From Dyadobacter jiangsuensis (GTDB lineage: Bacteria; Bacteroidota; Bacteroidia; Cytophagales; Spirosomataceae): 64,000 nt of DNA. The stretch's first letter is position 1. Each line of letters starts with the position of its first letter. Below the pieces are notes generated by a model, which made no database searches, was not told the origin of the DNA, and was given only the letters and a program-made list of their open reading frames with translations. A program made the position numbers and the translations under genes. Positions 44,166-53,608 of this stretch are shown here, one piece after another. Location of the stretch: assembly GCF_003014695.1 (NCBI RefSeq), contig NZ_PYAS01000013.1:1-64000 (forward strand), written 5' to 3'.

Positions 44166-46157
44166 TTACTGCAACAACATCACAGCCCCCTTCTTGCTGA
44201 TTACCTTCCCCTTGGTCGATACCCCTTCGATTTCCCACACGTAGTTGCCTGAAACGGCTGCATTGCCGTTGAAAGAGCCGTCCCAGCCTGTGTTGAGCTG
44301 GTTGGTAAAGAAAACAACCTGCCCCCAACGATTGTAAATGCGGAAGTAGCGGATCGATTCGATTTCGTTCACGACCGGTATCAATACCTCGTTTTTGCCG
44401 TCGCCATTGGGCGAGAAAGCGGTTGGGATTATTATGCTCTCCTGACGCTTAATGGAGAGGTTTACCTGCCCGGAACCTTTGCAGCCAAGCTCCGAGGTAA
44501 CATCCACTGTATAAGACTGATTTTCGCGTAAAACAGCGACCGGGCTTTGAATATTGGCATTGTTCAGGCCCAATGCCGGTGTCCAGAGAAACGTCGCAGC
44601 GGCGTAGTTGCGGATCTGAGGAGAGGTAGCATTGAGCTGAAATGGAACATTGTACTCAATCAGGGCGTCGGGCGTCACATTTACCTCTATTTTGGGTGAT
44701 ACGGTGACGCGCACGGTGTCTGTTTGAGTGCAAAAACCCTTGGTGGCGGTAATGATGTATTGCGTTGTGGTTTCCGGGCTGGCTACCGGTTCCATCACGC
44801 TGGCATTATCCAGTCCGTTTTGCGGTGCCCATGAAAATGCCTGGCCATTGCTGGTCGTAGCGAGCGCGACCGATTGCCCCGTGCAAAGGATGGTGTCGGG
44901 CATAGTACTGACGATAATATCACTGGTAAACGTCACATTGGCGTCCTGCCCGGTGGTGCAGCCGTTGGCATCTTTGACAAACACCCTGTAATGCCCCGCC
45001 GGCTTCTGAAATGTGTTCGCTGCCTGGAAATTGACAGAGTCGATCGAATATTGGTAGGGGGAAACGCCATCGACTGCAGAAAGTGTAATCGTTCCGTCGG
45101 TTCCGGTGTCGCAGCTGCCGGGTGCCACCTCGGCGGTTAATGTCGGCCTGCCGATGATAATCTGTTTGCCATTTTCAAGCGTGTTGCCGCAGGCCTGGCT
45201 GGTAACCGCAAGCGTAACGTATTTTGGGCCGCCGGTAGTCCATCTCAACACATAAGGCCCCATTCCGGAACCCGAAATAACCTGTGCCCCATCCCAACCC
45301 CATTTAAAATCATAGCCCGTGCCGGGAGCCGGAATGGGGCCGGTGTATTTTACTTCAACGTTTTTTGAAGGGTCACAATCCGGACTGGAAGTAATGGAGA
45401 AATCCGCATACGAGTTGATATTGGCCTCAAAGCAGATTTCCAAAGCGGACCTGTTGACCGCATCCCGCGAAAAATACTCGCGACGAAAACACAGGTAGGC
45501 AATATTGGCTTCTCCCGATTCGCAGGAAACTACACTATCATCCCGAAAAATATAAATCGGAACCCCGGCTTTCCCTACGTAGTTTTTATTGGTGTCTATA
45601 AAGCTGGTAAAGAGGTTATTGCCGACATAAATATTCATCTTTCCCGTGGCGCCATCACGTGTGAAAGTCAGTAGGTAGTAGGTGGAGGAGTTGAAATAAG
45701 GGCATTCCCCGATAATGCCGTTCGGAGATAAATCCAGGCAGTGGCTGTTAGTTCCCGGAGCGGTTTTAAAGTAAATACCTTCATCGCGGGTACCGTTCGA
45801 AAAATCGATGATCCGGGCCCGGGCCTGGCCCCAGTCGGTCACTTTCAGATAAAGCTGGATGGTATAGGATTCGGAAACGAAGCCGTCGGTATTGGGGTAC
45901 ATCAATCCCGAGTTCATGTTGTTGTGATAAACAGCACGTCTTTCCCCGCACGGAAGCGTCTCACCGATAAATCTGCCCTCCGAACTGCCAGCACTACACG
46001 AGCCTGCCGCTTTTTGCGGTACAACGTTCGGGCCGCATTCCGGTTGCGCCACAGTGAATTCGTTTTTGAAACGATAGGTGTGTTTGCCGGTCTGCGCCTG
46101 GGCAAAAGGCAGGAAATAGCATAAAAAAAGGAGGATATATAAAGCACTCAACTTCAT
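44166..46157 (-). CDS. Surface protein with gliding-motility-type (T9SS type B) C-terminal domain
   Basis: A 663-residue secreted protein. The signal peptide is residues 1-21 (ending PFAQAQ). Residues ~60-240 look like a concanavalin/LamG-type beta-sandwich (YTIQLYLKVTDWGQARARIIDFSNG, YLLTFTRDGATGKMNIYVG). Residues ~265-345 are PKD-like (YDFKWGWDG, VTLAVTSQACG), followed by SprB-like repeat segments (TLSAVDGVSPYQYSIDS, VFVKDANGCTTG) and further Ig-like strands. The C-terminal ~90 residues (IPTAFSPNGDGKNEVL, YFRIYNRWGQVVF, GWDGSFNG) are the CHU_C/type B sorting domain, which attaches the protein to the cell surface through T9SS. It is likely to be an adhesin or a glycan-binding protein. Confidence 0.88.
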   Translation of the reverse strand: MKLSALYILLFLCYFLPFAQAQTGKHTYRFKNEFTVAQPECGPNVVPQKAAGSCSAGSSEGRFIGETLPCGERRAVYHNNMNSGLMYPNTDGFVSESYTIQLYLKVTDWGQARARIIDFSNGTRDEGIYFKTAPGTNSHCLDLSPNGIIGECPYFNSSTYYLLTFTRDGATGKMNIYVGNNLFTSFIDTNKNYVGKAGVPIYIFRDDSVVSCESGEANIAYLCFRREYFSRDAVNRSALEICFEANINSYADFSITSSPDCDPSKNVEVKYTGPIPAPGTGYDFKWGWDGAQVISGSGMGPYVLRWTTGGPKYVTLAVTSQACGNTLENGKQIIIGRPTLTAEVAPGSCDTGTDGTITLSAVDGVSPYQYSIDSVNFQAANTFQKPAGHYRVFVKDANGCTTGQDANVTFTSDIIVSTMPDTILCTGQSVALATTSNGQAFSWAPQNGLDNASVMEPVASPETTTQYIITATKGFCTQTDTVRVTVSPKIEVNVTPDALIEYNVPFQLNATSPQIRNYAAATFLWTPALGLNNANIQSPVAVLRENQSYTVDVTSELGCKGSGQVNLSIKRQESIIIPTAFSPNGDGKNEVLIPVVNEIESIRYFRIYNRWGQVVFFTNQLNTGWDGSFNGNAAVSGNYVWEIEGVSTKGKVISKKGAVMLLQ

Positions 46158-46265
46158 ATCGTTGCCTACGGACCGAACGTGAGTAAAAATTGGGATTCAA
46201 AATTACGGTAAATACAACTAAAACGATGCCAGTCCGGTGCTTTTTTGATGCAGCGGGCACAAAAC

Positions 46266-46295
46266 GGACCGGGCCCGCAAGTGCAGGCCCGGTCC
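46266..46295 (-). terminator. Terminator of the S41 protease gene
   Basis: A 10-bp perfect GC-rich stem (GGACCGGGCC, 46266-46275, with 46286-46295) has a 10-base loop, followed on the minus strand by GTTTTGTG. It lies just after the protease stop. Confidence 0.85.
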
Positions 46296-46322
46296 AGCGA
46301 TCAATATGTATGTGAGAGTTTA

Positions 46323-47771
46323 CTAGGGAATTGCTCTTACGTTTCCACGACGGATCATGAGATTGTCCTTCGTTTTGAGATCGTCATGGAGCATTTTACG
46401 GAAGCTATCGACGTTCTTTGTCGCGGCAAGACGTTGTCCTTCCGGAGCTGGAATCCCAATAATATCGAGTGCTTTGCGGAGCAGCGTCTCATTTTCATCG
46501 CCGAAAGGCAGATAAGGAACGGTGGAATCTTCCACTTCGTAATCCGGCGTCATGCCGTTCACGGTGCCGTAATCCGACTCGCCGTTGGCATTCGCCGTTT
46601 GCCCGAGCATGATGTACGCGCCCCATTTCCAGCGTTCCTGGTCGTCGCTGATCAGCGAGCCGAACAGGTTTTTACCGGCGGTATGCTCACCGATTTTGAT
46701 GACGCTCATGTAGGGTTTCAAGCCGTTGATAACCAGCTCGCTGGCGGAAGCTGTGCCGTTGGACGTCAGCACAAACACGCGGTTCAATGTGCTGCCGATA
46801 TTGTTCGCTTCGTTCAGGAAGGTGTAGTTGAGCGCGTCGGCTCCCTGGGTTTTCTGCCAGTAAGCGGTGTATTTGTCGTTCCACTGCTCTTTATAGAAGA
46901 TTTTGGAGCTCGAAACACCAGTCCCGATCAGCGACGCCAGTGTTTCTGCCGAACTGATATATCCTCCCGGATTGAACCGCAAGTCGAGTACCAGTTCATT
47001 CACACCTTTACTTTTAAAATTCGCAAACACCTGGCGCAGCTCATTGTCGTATTTGGATTCATCATTATCGGTACCCGGCACGAACTGGGTGTAAACAAGG
47101 TAGCCGATTGTTTTGCCGTAAGTCGGTTTTGAAATCACCGTCGAAAAAAGGACGGGGTCTTCGCTTACCTGTGCTTTGGTCATGGTAATCGTCTGGCTGC
47201 TGGCCACGATATTGGAACCTGAGACTTCTCCCAATGTAAAAGTGGCCGTTTCGTTGCTGCTGAGCAGTGAAGTATAATTGCTGGAGGTCAGCTGCGAACC
47301 GTTTACTTTCATGAGAATATCACCCCGTTTCAGGCCCGCTGTTTCGGCTGGGCTGCCTTTTACCACGTAATTCAGGAAGGCTGCAATGTTCGATTTGCCA
47401 TTATCAATGTAAGACAATGAATAGCTGATCCCGAAGATTTTACTGATGCCGTTGAACTCGTCCTGCAAGGCATCGATATCGTCGGTAACCATCGAGAACC
47501 GGTCGACGGTTGTGCGCTGGTACACGAGTTTTTCAAAATAGTCGTTGGGATCAATGGTGTTATCTAATGTGCTTTCCGCCGGCAGGTTTTTGTACCAGAA
47601 ATAGGCATCGTCCATCACATCGTAAAGCCAGCTATTAATGTCAGGATAATCCGCCGCAGTGATAGAATCGACGGATGCGGCGGCGGGGTCGACATCTTTG
47701 TCCTTGCAACCCACCACCGCCAACGCAAATATCAGGACATAGAGAAGATGTAATTGTTTGAAATTTAACAT
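46323..47771 (-). CDS. S41-family (C-terminal processing) peptidase lipoprotein
   Basis: A 482-residue protease. The start at 47771 (MLNFKQLHLLYVL) is chosen over a longer frame because it begins a lipoprotein signal ending ALAVVGC, followed by KDKDVD. An N-terminal helical domain (DINSWLYDVMDDAYFWYKNLP) is followed by a PDZ domain (NYVVKGSPAETAGLKRGDILMKVNG) and the S41 core (LVLDLRFNPGGYISSAETLASL). The catalytic serine lies in TSNGTASASELVING and the lysine in KIGEHTAGKN. It should be anchored in the envelope and cleave the C-termini of exported proteins. It is monocistronic. Confidence 0.92.
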   Translation of the reverse strand: MLNFKQLHLLYVLIFALAVVGCKDKDVDPAAASVDSITAADYPDINSWLYDVMDDAYFWYKNLPAESTLDNTIDPNDYFEKLVYQRTTVDRFSMVTDDIDALQDEFNGISKIFGISYSLSYIDNGKSNIAAFLNYVVKGSPAETAGLKRGDILMKVNGSQLTSSNYTSLLSSNETATFTLGEVSGSNIVASSQTITMTKAQVSEDPVLFSTVISKPTYGKTIGYLVYTQFVPGTDNDESKYDNELRQVFANFKSKGVNELVLDLRFNPGGYISSAETLASLIGTGVSSSKIFYKEQWNDKYTAYWQKTQGADALNYTFLNEANNIGSTLNRVFVLTSNGTASASELVINGLKPYMSVIKIGEHTAGKNLFGSLISDDQERWKWGAYIMLGQTANANGESDYGTVNGMTPDYEVEDSTVPYLPFGDENETLLRKALDIIGIPAPEGQRLAATKNVDSFRKMLHDDLKTKDNLMIRRGNVRAIP

Positions 47772-48073
47772 AGTGTTCAGTTTAAAGTAATGCGTAAACT
47801 GATTCCATAGGCCGTAATGCAATGCAGGTTAATCGGTAATATACTGCTGTTACGTAGCGGGGAGGGGAAATGTGGCGGTGGTCAGCGCTAATTTTATTCA
47901 GTTAAAGTCGCAGTGGCCCCGCAAGGGGCGCCTTGTTTGAAGTAAACCATTGTGATAAATGCAAAACGGCTCCGTAGAAGCCTCCTAGTTCACAGGAGGC
48001 TTCTACGGAGCCGTTTTAATTGGGTGCCGATTGTTGTGCTATAAACGGGCAGGCCCAGCGGGCCTGCTCTTAC
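47772..48073. other. Gap between the protease and the inositol operon
   Basis: This 302-bp stretch holds the promoter region of the protease gene (right side, minus strand), a small CCCC-GCAA-GGGG hairpin near 47917-47928 and the long terminator of the inositol operon at 47963-48017. I see no gene. Confidence 0.6.
47963..48017 (-). terminator. Very long perfect terminator hairpin of the iol operon
   Basis: The left arm 47963-47986 and right arm 47994-48017 are exact reverse complements over 24 bp with a 7-base loop. The arms begin AAAACGGCTCC and end GGAGCCGTTTT, so it works in both directions. It lies 57 bp past the iolE stop. Confidence 0.9.
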
Positions 48074-48976
48074 TTAAATCTCTGTCAATCCCCTGAAAAA
48101 ATTCCTCGCTATGATCGCATATTCCAGCGGATTTGCTTTGGCAGGGTCCTGTTCTGCTTCGAGGACGATCCAACCTGCGTAGTCGCTTTTTTTAATGACT
48201 TCGAAAAGGGATGGGAAATCAATGCAGCCTTCGGGATCACCGGGGACGGTGAAAACGCCGTTTTTAACGGCTGTAAGGAAGCTCAGGCGCTCGTCGTGTA
48301 CGCGTTGGAGCACGTTCGGGCGTACGTCTTTGAGGTGTATATGCGCCGTCCGGCCGATGTATTTGTTCAACGCAGCCACAGGGTCTTCCCCGGCGAAATG
48401 GAAATGCCCGCAGTCGTAGTTCAGGAACACGTAGTCGGGGTTGGTTTCGTTGAGGAGTCGGTCGGTTTCTTCCACAGTTTGAATGCAGGTACCCATGTGG
48501 TGGTGAAACGCGAGTTTCATGCCGCGGTCACGGGCGATTTTGCCAAGCTCGTCGAGGCCGTAAGTGAAGTTGTCCCAATCCTCACGGGTATTCAGCATGC
48601 CTTTGCCTTCAAACACCGGCACATCCATCTGCCCCTGGCAGCTATTGCCGGTTTCGCCACCACCGATCACTTTGGCACCCATTACTTCCAGGAAGTCGAG
48701 CAGTTTGGTGAAGTTTTCGCGGTTCTCGGCAAATGTTTTGGTCGTCAGCTCGTAGCTGTTCCATTGGTTGCAGATCTGCAAGCCACGGAGTTCCAATGCT
48801 TTTTTGAGCACGTTGGTATCGCGGGGGAATTTGTTGCCTACTTCGCAGCCCGTAAATCCGGCAAGTGCCATTTCGCTCACGCATTGCTCAAATGTATTCT
48901 CGCCGCCGAGCTCCGGCATATCGTCGTTGGTCCAATTGATCGGAGCAACGCCCAGTTTGATGTTTTCGAAGTTCAT
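48074..48976 (-). CDS. iolE: myo-Inosose-2 dehydratase
   Basis: A 300-residue TIM-barrel lyase that removes water from scyllo-inosose (2-keto-myo-inositol) to give the diketone substrate of IolD. Motifs are LGVAPINWTNDDMPELGGENTF, GFTGCEVGNKFP, LAFHHHMGTCIQTVEE, NYDCGHFHFAGEDPV, AHIHLKDVRP and GWIVLEAEQDPAKANP; these contain the metal-binding Glu, His and Asp residues. The length is normal. It is the last gene of the inositol operon and is separated from iolD by an unusual purine/pyrimidine inverted repeat. A generic epimerase cannot be excluded from the fold alone, but the NWTNDDMPELGG signature and the context support IolE. Confidence 0.92.
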   Translation of the reverse strand: MNFENIKLGVAPINWTNDDMPELGGENTFEQCVSEMALAGFTGCEVGNKFPRDTNVLKKALELRGLQICNQWNSYELTTKTFAENRENFTKLLDFLEVMGAKVIGGGETGNSCQGQMDVPVFEGKGMLNTREDWDNFTYGLDELGKIARDRGMKLAFHHHMGTCIQTVEETDRLLNETNPDYVFLNYDCGHFHFAGEDPVAALNKYIGRTAHIHLKDVRPNVLQRVHDERLSFLTAVKNGVFTVPGDPEGCIDFPSLFEVIKKSDYAGWIVLEAEQDPAKANPLEYAIIARNFFRGLTEI

Positions 48977-48982
48977 TTTTTT

Positions 48983-49083
48983 GAAAAGGGATGAAGGGGA
49001 AGAAAGGGAGGATGGAGGAAGGGGAGGAAGAAACAGGCAAAAGAAATTCCTTTTCCTCCTTCCTCCCTTTCCTCCTTTTCTCC
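48983..49083. repeat. Polypurine/polypyrimidine inverted repeat in the iolD-iolE gap
   Basis: On the + strand, positions 48983-49035 are almost pure purine (GGGAAG, GGAGG blocks) and 49047-49085 pure pyrimidine (TTCC, CCTCC blocks). The halves can pair as an imperfect stem of about 35 bp around a short loop. In the mRNA, the stem fills the space before the iolE start. Confidence 0.8.
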
Positions 49084-50949
49084 CTATAAAAAAATTCGTT
49101 GTGTTTTTTTGTTCTCGCGGTAAGTTTCAAATGCCTTTTGCACCGAAGCCGACGTCGATACCTCAGCCACCGGCACTTCCCACCATGCGTGGTAACCCTT
49201 CACGGTGCGGTAAAGACTGGTTTCAATGTAAATGACAGTAGTGCGGTCGGCGGTTTTGGATTGTGCCAATGCATTTTCCAGCGATTGTCTGTCGGTAGCG
49301 CGGATGACGTTAGCGCCGAGGCTTTCCGCATTTTTGGCGAGGTCCACCGGTAAAAATCCGCCCGATAGCTGCCCCGTCTCATTTTCGCGGTATTTGTACA
49401 TAGTCCCAAAGCGCTCGCTGCCGATGCTTTCCGATAGCCCTCCAATGCTAGCGTAGCCGTTGTTGTTCAACAACAGGATGGTAAAGCGCACGCCTTCCTG
49501 AATGGCCGTGACGATCTCGTGGTTGTTCATCAGGTAACCGCCGTCGCCGCAAAGCACATATACTTCCCGAGACGGATCCGCCATTTTGGCCCCGAGCCCG
49601 GCAGCGATCTCGTAACCCATGCAGGAGAAACCGTATTCGAGGTGGAAGTTTTTCGGGTCGGTAGCGCGCCAGAGCTTGTGCAAATCACCCGGGGCACTGC
49701 CCGATGCATTGATCATTACATCACGGTCGTCCATGAAGCTATTCAGCGTGCCGATTACAACAGCCTGATCGATCGGCGGAACGGTACTGTTGCCTTCAGC
49801 GTAGATTTGCGTCACCTCGTCGTCCCAGGCTTTGTTGATGTGAGCGATGTGCTGACGGTACTCCGCAGCCACTTCATGGTTACCCAAAAGCCCGGTCAAT
49901 TCTTCCAATACCGCCTTCGCATCCCCGATTACGGGCAATGCAGCATGTTTGAAAGCATCGAATTCGCTGATATTGATATTGATAAAACGGACACCCGGAT
50001 TTTTGAAGATCGATTTGGAAGCCGTTGTAAAATCGCTGTAACGTGTGCCGATACCGATGACGAGATCGGCCTGGTTGGCCACATCGATCGCATATTTGGT
50101 GCCCGTAGCGCCCAAGCCGCCAATGCTGTACGGCGCATCATAGCGCACCGCACCTTTTCCGGCAAAAGTTTCGCCGACAGGGATGCCGGTTTTGGATGCA
50201 AATTGATGAAGCGTTTCCGTCGCCCCGCTATAAATGGCGCCACCGCCTGCTACGATCACTGGTTTTTCAGCAGATTTGATCCATTCTGCTGCCTTTTGCA
50301 ACGTAATTAGATCCGGGCGTGGCCGGCCGACATGCCATACGCGTTTTTGAAATAATGACTCAGGAAAATCATAAGCATGTGTTTGCACATCCTGCGGCAT
50401 CGAGAGCGTCACGGCACCCATTTCTGCTTGTGAGGTAAGTACGCGCATTACTTCGGGCAGGGAGTAAATGAGCTGCTCCGGGCGGTTAATGCGGTCCCAG
50501 TATTTGGAAACCGGTTTGAAACAATCATTGACCGAAATATCCTGCGAAGCGGCACTTTCGAGTTGCTGCAAAACCGGGTTCGGCTCACGTGTAGCGAAAA
50601 TATCGCCTGGCAGGAGCAGTACCGGTAATCGGTTAATGGTCGCCAATGCGGCACCGGTGATCATATTGGTAGCGCCCGGCCCGATCGACGTCGTACAAAC
50701 GAATGCGCCCAGCCGGTTCTTCACCTTTGCATAAGCTACCGCGGTATGGACCATAGATTGTTCGTTGCGACATTGGTAATAGCGGAAATCCGGGTTTTCC
50801 TGCAATGCCTGGCCAAGCCCTGCTACATTACCGTGCCCGAAAATACCGAAACAGCCGCCGAAATAGGGCTCCTCAATACCGTCGCGTTCGATGTACTGAT
50901 TTTTTAGAAACATGATGGTAGCCTGCGCCACCGTGAGTCGTTTGGTCAT
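49084..50949 (-). CDS. iolD: 3D-(3,5/4)-trihydroxycyclohexane-1,2-dione hydrolase
   Basis: A 621-residue thiamine-diphosphate enzyme that opens the inositol-derived ring to 5-deoxy-D-glucuronate. The N-terminal PYR domain (YFGGCFGIFGHGNVAGLGQAL, YYQCRNEQSMVHTAVAYAK with the catalytic Glu) is followed by the central domain and a C-terminal PP domain with the ThDP/Mg motif GDGGYLMNNHEIVTAIQEG...NNNG. The segment GIFGHGNVAGLG is characteristic of IolD. The length matches the family. It lies 30 bp after iolJ in transcription order. Confidence 0.96.
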   Translation of the reverse strand: MTKRLTVAQATIMFLKNQYIERDGIEEPYFGGCFGIFGHGNVAGLGQALQENPDFRYYQCRNEQSMVHTAVAYAKVKNRLGAFVCTTSIGPGATNMITGAALATINRLPVLLLPGDIFATREPNPVLQQLESAASQDISVNDCFKPVSKYWDRINRPEQLIYSLPEVMRVLTSQAEMGAVTLSMPQDVQTHAYDFPESLFQKRVWHVGRPRPDLITLQKAAEWIKSAEKPVIVAGGGAIYSGATETLHQFASKTGIPVGETFAGKGAVRYDAPYSIGGLGATGTKYAIDVANQADLVIGIGTRYSDFTTASKSIFKNPGVRFININISEFDAFKHAALPVIGDAKAVLEELTGLLGNHEVAAEYRQHIAHINKAWDDEVTQIYAEGNSTVPPIDQAVVIGTLNSFMDDRDVMINASGSAPGDLHKLWRATDPKNFHLEYGFSCMGYEIAAGLGAKMADPSREVYVLCGDGGYLMNNHEIVTAIQEGVRFTILLLNNNGYASIGGLSESIGSERFGTMYKYRENETGQLSGGFLPVDLAKNAESLGANVIRATDRQSLENALAQSKTADRTTVIYIETSLYRTVKGYHAWWEVPVAEVSTSASVQKAFETYRENKKTQRIFL

Positions 50950-50979
50950 GTCTTTGAATATTTACTGTTCGAAACAGAG

Positions 50980-51930
50980 TCAGCTGATAACATTGCTGAA
51001 TTCGCTCGCTTTGCCCGTGCAACCGAACAGATCGAACTTTTTCAGCATAAACTTTTTGTATTCCTCCATAAAAATCTTCCCAGGGGTAGTGGGAGCGAAT
51101 TCGTCGGGGCGGTCGCGGAAAAACTCCCGGTTCACCATCGTCCAAAGCAGGCGGGTGTCGGTAGCAATGTTGATTTTGCAGATCCCGAGCGGAATAGCCT
51201 TCCTTACTTCTTCTTCCTGTACGCCTTTGGCATCGGTTTTCAACTGGCCGCCGGCCGCATTGATGCGTTCGATTACTTCCGGTACCACGTTTGAGCCACC
51301 GTGCAGGACAAGCGGGAAGCCCGGCAAGCGCTGCTGGATTTCTTGCAGAATGTGAAATTGCAAACCCTGGCCGCCGGAAAACTTGTAAGCACCATGGCTG
51401 GTGCCGACGGCAATGGCAAGGCTGTCGCAATCGGTGGCATTTACGAAATCTTCGACCTGCTGCGGATTGGTATAAAACGAATGCGCAGCGTCTACCGTCA
51501 AATCATCTTCCACGCCAGCCAGCACGCCAAGTTCTGCTTCCACACTAATGCCCTTCGCATGCGCCGCGGCTACCACGGCTTTGGTACGGGCTACATTCGT
51601 TTCAAAACTGTCGTGCGAAGCATCGATCATCACGGACGTGTATCCGCCTTTGTCGATGGCGTCGAAAATGTGCGCTTCGTACCCATGATCCATGTGGACC
51701 GCGTACGTCACGTTCGGGTAAATGCGCGCGGCGGCACCTATCATGGACAGGAGCATATCTGCATTCGCATAGTCACGAGCGAATGGCGTAGTTTGTACAA
51801 TGAAAGGCGCATTCGCCTCTTGTGCCGCAGCGAAAAGGCCATGGATTTCTTCCATGAAAAACACATTCACTGCCGGTATCGCGTAGCGGCCGTAGCATTT
51901 TTCAAATAGTTGGCGAGTTGTCAGTAGCAT
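50980..51930 (-). CDS. iolJ: Class II aldolase, probable 5-dehydro-2-deoxyphosphogluconate aldolase
   Basis: A 316-residue zinc aldolase of the fructose-bisphosphate aldolase class II family. The start at 51930 (MLLTTRQLFEKCYG) is preferred to a TTG- or ATG-like extension overlapping the transporter. Zinc and phosphate sites are visible: VHMDHGYE (two His region), VEAELGVLAG, AIAVGTSHGAYKF, LVLHGGSNVVPE and INIATDTRL. In the inositol operon it should split 6-phospho-5-dehydro-2-deoxy-D-gluconate into dihydroxyacetone phosphate and malonate semialdehyde. By sequence alone it could be another ketose-bisphosphate aldolase; the operon decides the name. Confidence 0.85.
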   Translation of the reverse strand: MLLTTRQLFEKCYGRYAIPAVNVFFMEEIHGLFAAAQEANAPFIVQTTPFARDYANADMLLSMIGAAARIYPNVTYAVHMDHGYEAHIFDAIDKGGYTSVMIDASHDSFETNVARTKAVVAAAHAKGISVEAELGVLAGVEDDLTVDAAHSFYTNPQQVEDFVNATDCDSLAIAVGTSHGAYKFSGGQGLQFHILQEIQQRLPGFPLVLHGGSNVVPEVIERINAAGGQLKTDAKGVQEEEVRKAIPLGICKINIATDTRLLWTMVNREFFRDRPDEFAPTTPGKIFMEEYKKFMLKKFDLFGCTGKASEFSNVIS

Positions 51931-51938
51931 TGGAATGG

Positions 51939-53549
51939 TTACCAGAAAATCGTGTATAAAGCTGCCAGTACACCGCATATCAACACCGAGCCTATCACAA
52001 AACTTTTCCCGGGCTGGAACATGGAAGCCTGAATGTCCAAGGCCTTAGGGTTGTTTTTGCTCTTAGGATCGGCCAGGGAAATGGCGGCGATTACGGCGCA
52101 GAGGATCAGGAAAATGTAGCCCATACGGTCCAAGAACGGGATTTCGGGGTACATAAACTTGCCTGCGGTCGACAACGGGATCGTCAGCAATGCAGCTGTG
52201 AGCGCCGCCGCCGATGTAGTCCGCTTCCAGAACATCCCAAGAATGAATATGGCAAATACACCCGGCGTAATGAAGCTGCTGTATTCCTGAATGAATTGAT
52301 AGGCCTGATCGAGCACCCTTAATTGCGGCGCAATGAGGATACCGATGCCCATCGCGACGTAGATCGTGTAGCGGCCCACGCGCACAAGCTGGCGCTCGGT
52401 GGCGTGCGGGGCGATGTACTGTTTGTAAATGTCTAATGTAAATATCGTTGAGATGCTGTTTGCCTTGCCGGCCAGCGACGCTACAATGGCGGCGGTAAGC
52501 GCGGCAAATGCCATTCCTTTCAGACCTGCGGGCAGGAGGTTAAGCAAAACCGGGTAAGCGTGGTCTGGTTTTACCGCATTGCCGTCGAGCATTTCCTGCT
52601 GGAACATGCCGTTTTGGTATAAAACAAATGCAGCAATGCCCGGGATTACGACGATGATCGGGATGAGCAATTTGAGCAACGCCGCGAAAAGAATCCCTTT
52701 CCGGGCCGTTGGCAAGCTGGCACCAAGGCTGCGCTGGATAATGTACTGGTTGCAGCCGAAATAGGCGAGGTTGTTGATCCACATCGCACCGATAATCACC
52801 GTCAAACCGGGAAGGTCCTTGTAAAAAGGATTCTCCTTCGGCAGAATCATATGGAAATGCGAATCCGCCTGTTCTTTGAGCAATGCGAGTGCATTAAAAA
52901 GGCCCGGTCTGTTGAAATGCTGTGATACGAGATCCAATGCAAGGTAGGTTGTTGCCAAACCGCCCATGACGAGCACTATTACCTGTACGACATCCGTGTA
53001 TCCGATCACTTTCATTCCGCCGATTGTAATCACGATCGCAAAGAGACCCAGGCCGACGATACCGTAATTGAAATCAAGTCCGGCAGTCACTTCAAGTGCG
53101 AGTGCGCCGAGGTAAAGGATAGATGTCAGGTTTACAAATACATACAGCAGGAGCCAGAAAACAGCCATGATCGTTGCCACCGTGGGACTGTACCTTTCCC
53201 GCAGGAACTGCGGCATGGTGTAGATCTTGTTTTTGAGATACACCGGCAGGATAAACAGCGCAACGACGATCAGCGAGGCTGCGGCCATCCATTCGTATGA
53301 AGAAATAGCCAGGCCAATGGCAAATCCTGATCCCGACATCCCGATAAAGTGCTCCGCCGAGATATTCGAAGCGATAATGGAAGCACCAATCGCCCAGAAC
53401 GTCAGCGAGCCCTCCGCAAGGAAGTAGTCGGTAGAACTAACCTCTTTCGAGCTCTTCTTTTTATAAATCCAGTAACCGTAAGCGGAAACGCCTATCAGAT
53501 AGATGAAAAATACTATGTAATCCAGCGATTGCAGACCGGTAGTGGACAT
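51939..53549 (-). CDS. Sodium/solute symporter, putative inositol importer
   Basis: A 536-residue inner-membrane protein of the SSS family with about 14 transmembrane helices. The core motifs GYWIYKKKSSKEVSSTDYFLAEGSLTFWAIGASI (split here by inspection) and SAEHFIGMSGSGFAIG near residues 60-80 are those of the sugar/inositol branch. Further on, WINNLAYFGCNQYIIQRSLGA, ALTAAIVASLAGKANSISTIFTLDIYKQYI and FITPGVFAIFILGMFWKRTT are also typical. It lies 8 bp before iolJ and 342 bp after iolG. Sodium-coupled uptake of myo-inositol is the likely job by context. The gap before it holds the 10-bp phased repeat array. Confidence 0.9.
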   Translation of the reverse strand: MSTTGLQSLDYIVFFIYLIGVSAYGYWIYKKKSSKEVSSTDYFLAEGSLTFWAIGASIIASNISAEHFIGMSGSGFAIGLAISSYEWMAAASLIVVALFILPVYLKNKIYTMPQFLRERYSPTVATIMAVFWLLLYVFVNLTSILYLGALALEVTAGLDFNYGIVGLGLFAIVITIGGMKVIGYTDVVQVIVLVMGGLATTYLALDLVSQHFNRPGLFNALALLKEQADSHFHMILPKENPFYKDLPGLTVIIGAMWINNLAYFGCNQYIIQRSLGASLPTARKGILFAALLKLLIPIIVVIPGIAAFVLYQNGMFQQEMLDGNAVKPDHAYPVLLNLLPAGLKGMAFAALTAAIVASLAGKANSISTIFTLDIYKQYIAPHATERQLVRVGRYTIYVAMGIGILIAPQLRVLDQAYQFIQEYSSFITPGVFAIFILGMFWKRTTSAAALTAALLTIPLSTAGKFMYPEIPFLDRMGYIFLILCAVIAAISLADPKSKNNPKALDIQASMFQPGKSFVIGSVLICGVLAALYTIFW

Positions 53550-53608
53550 GCTTATGAAAGGGTTAGTTGGTTAAATTGTACGGTAATGGATGAAAGGAGC
53601 CGGTGTGG

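Noticed and set aside
46245..47132. 295-codon frame opposite the S41 protease
   Set aside because: The protease motifs on the minus strand are complete; the forward frame is a shadow that starts in the terminator.
48020..48994. 324-codon frame opposite iolE
   Set aside because: IolE on the minus strand has full family motifs and length; the opposite frame has none.
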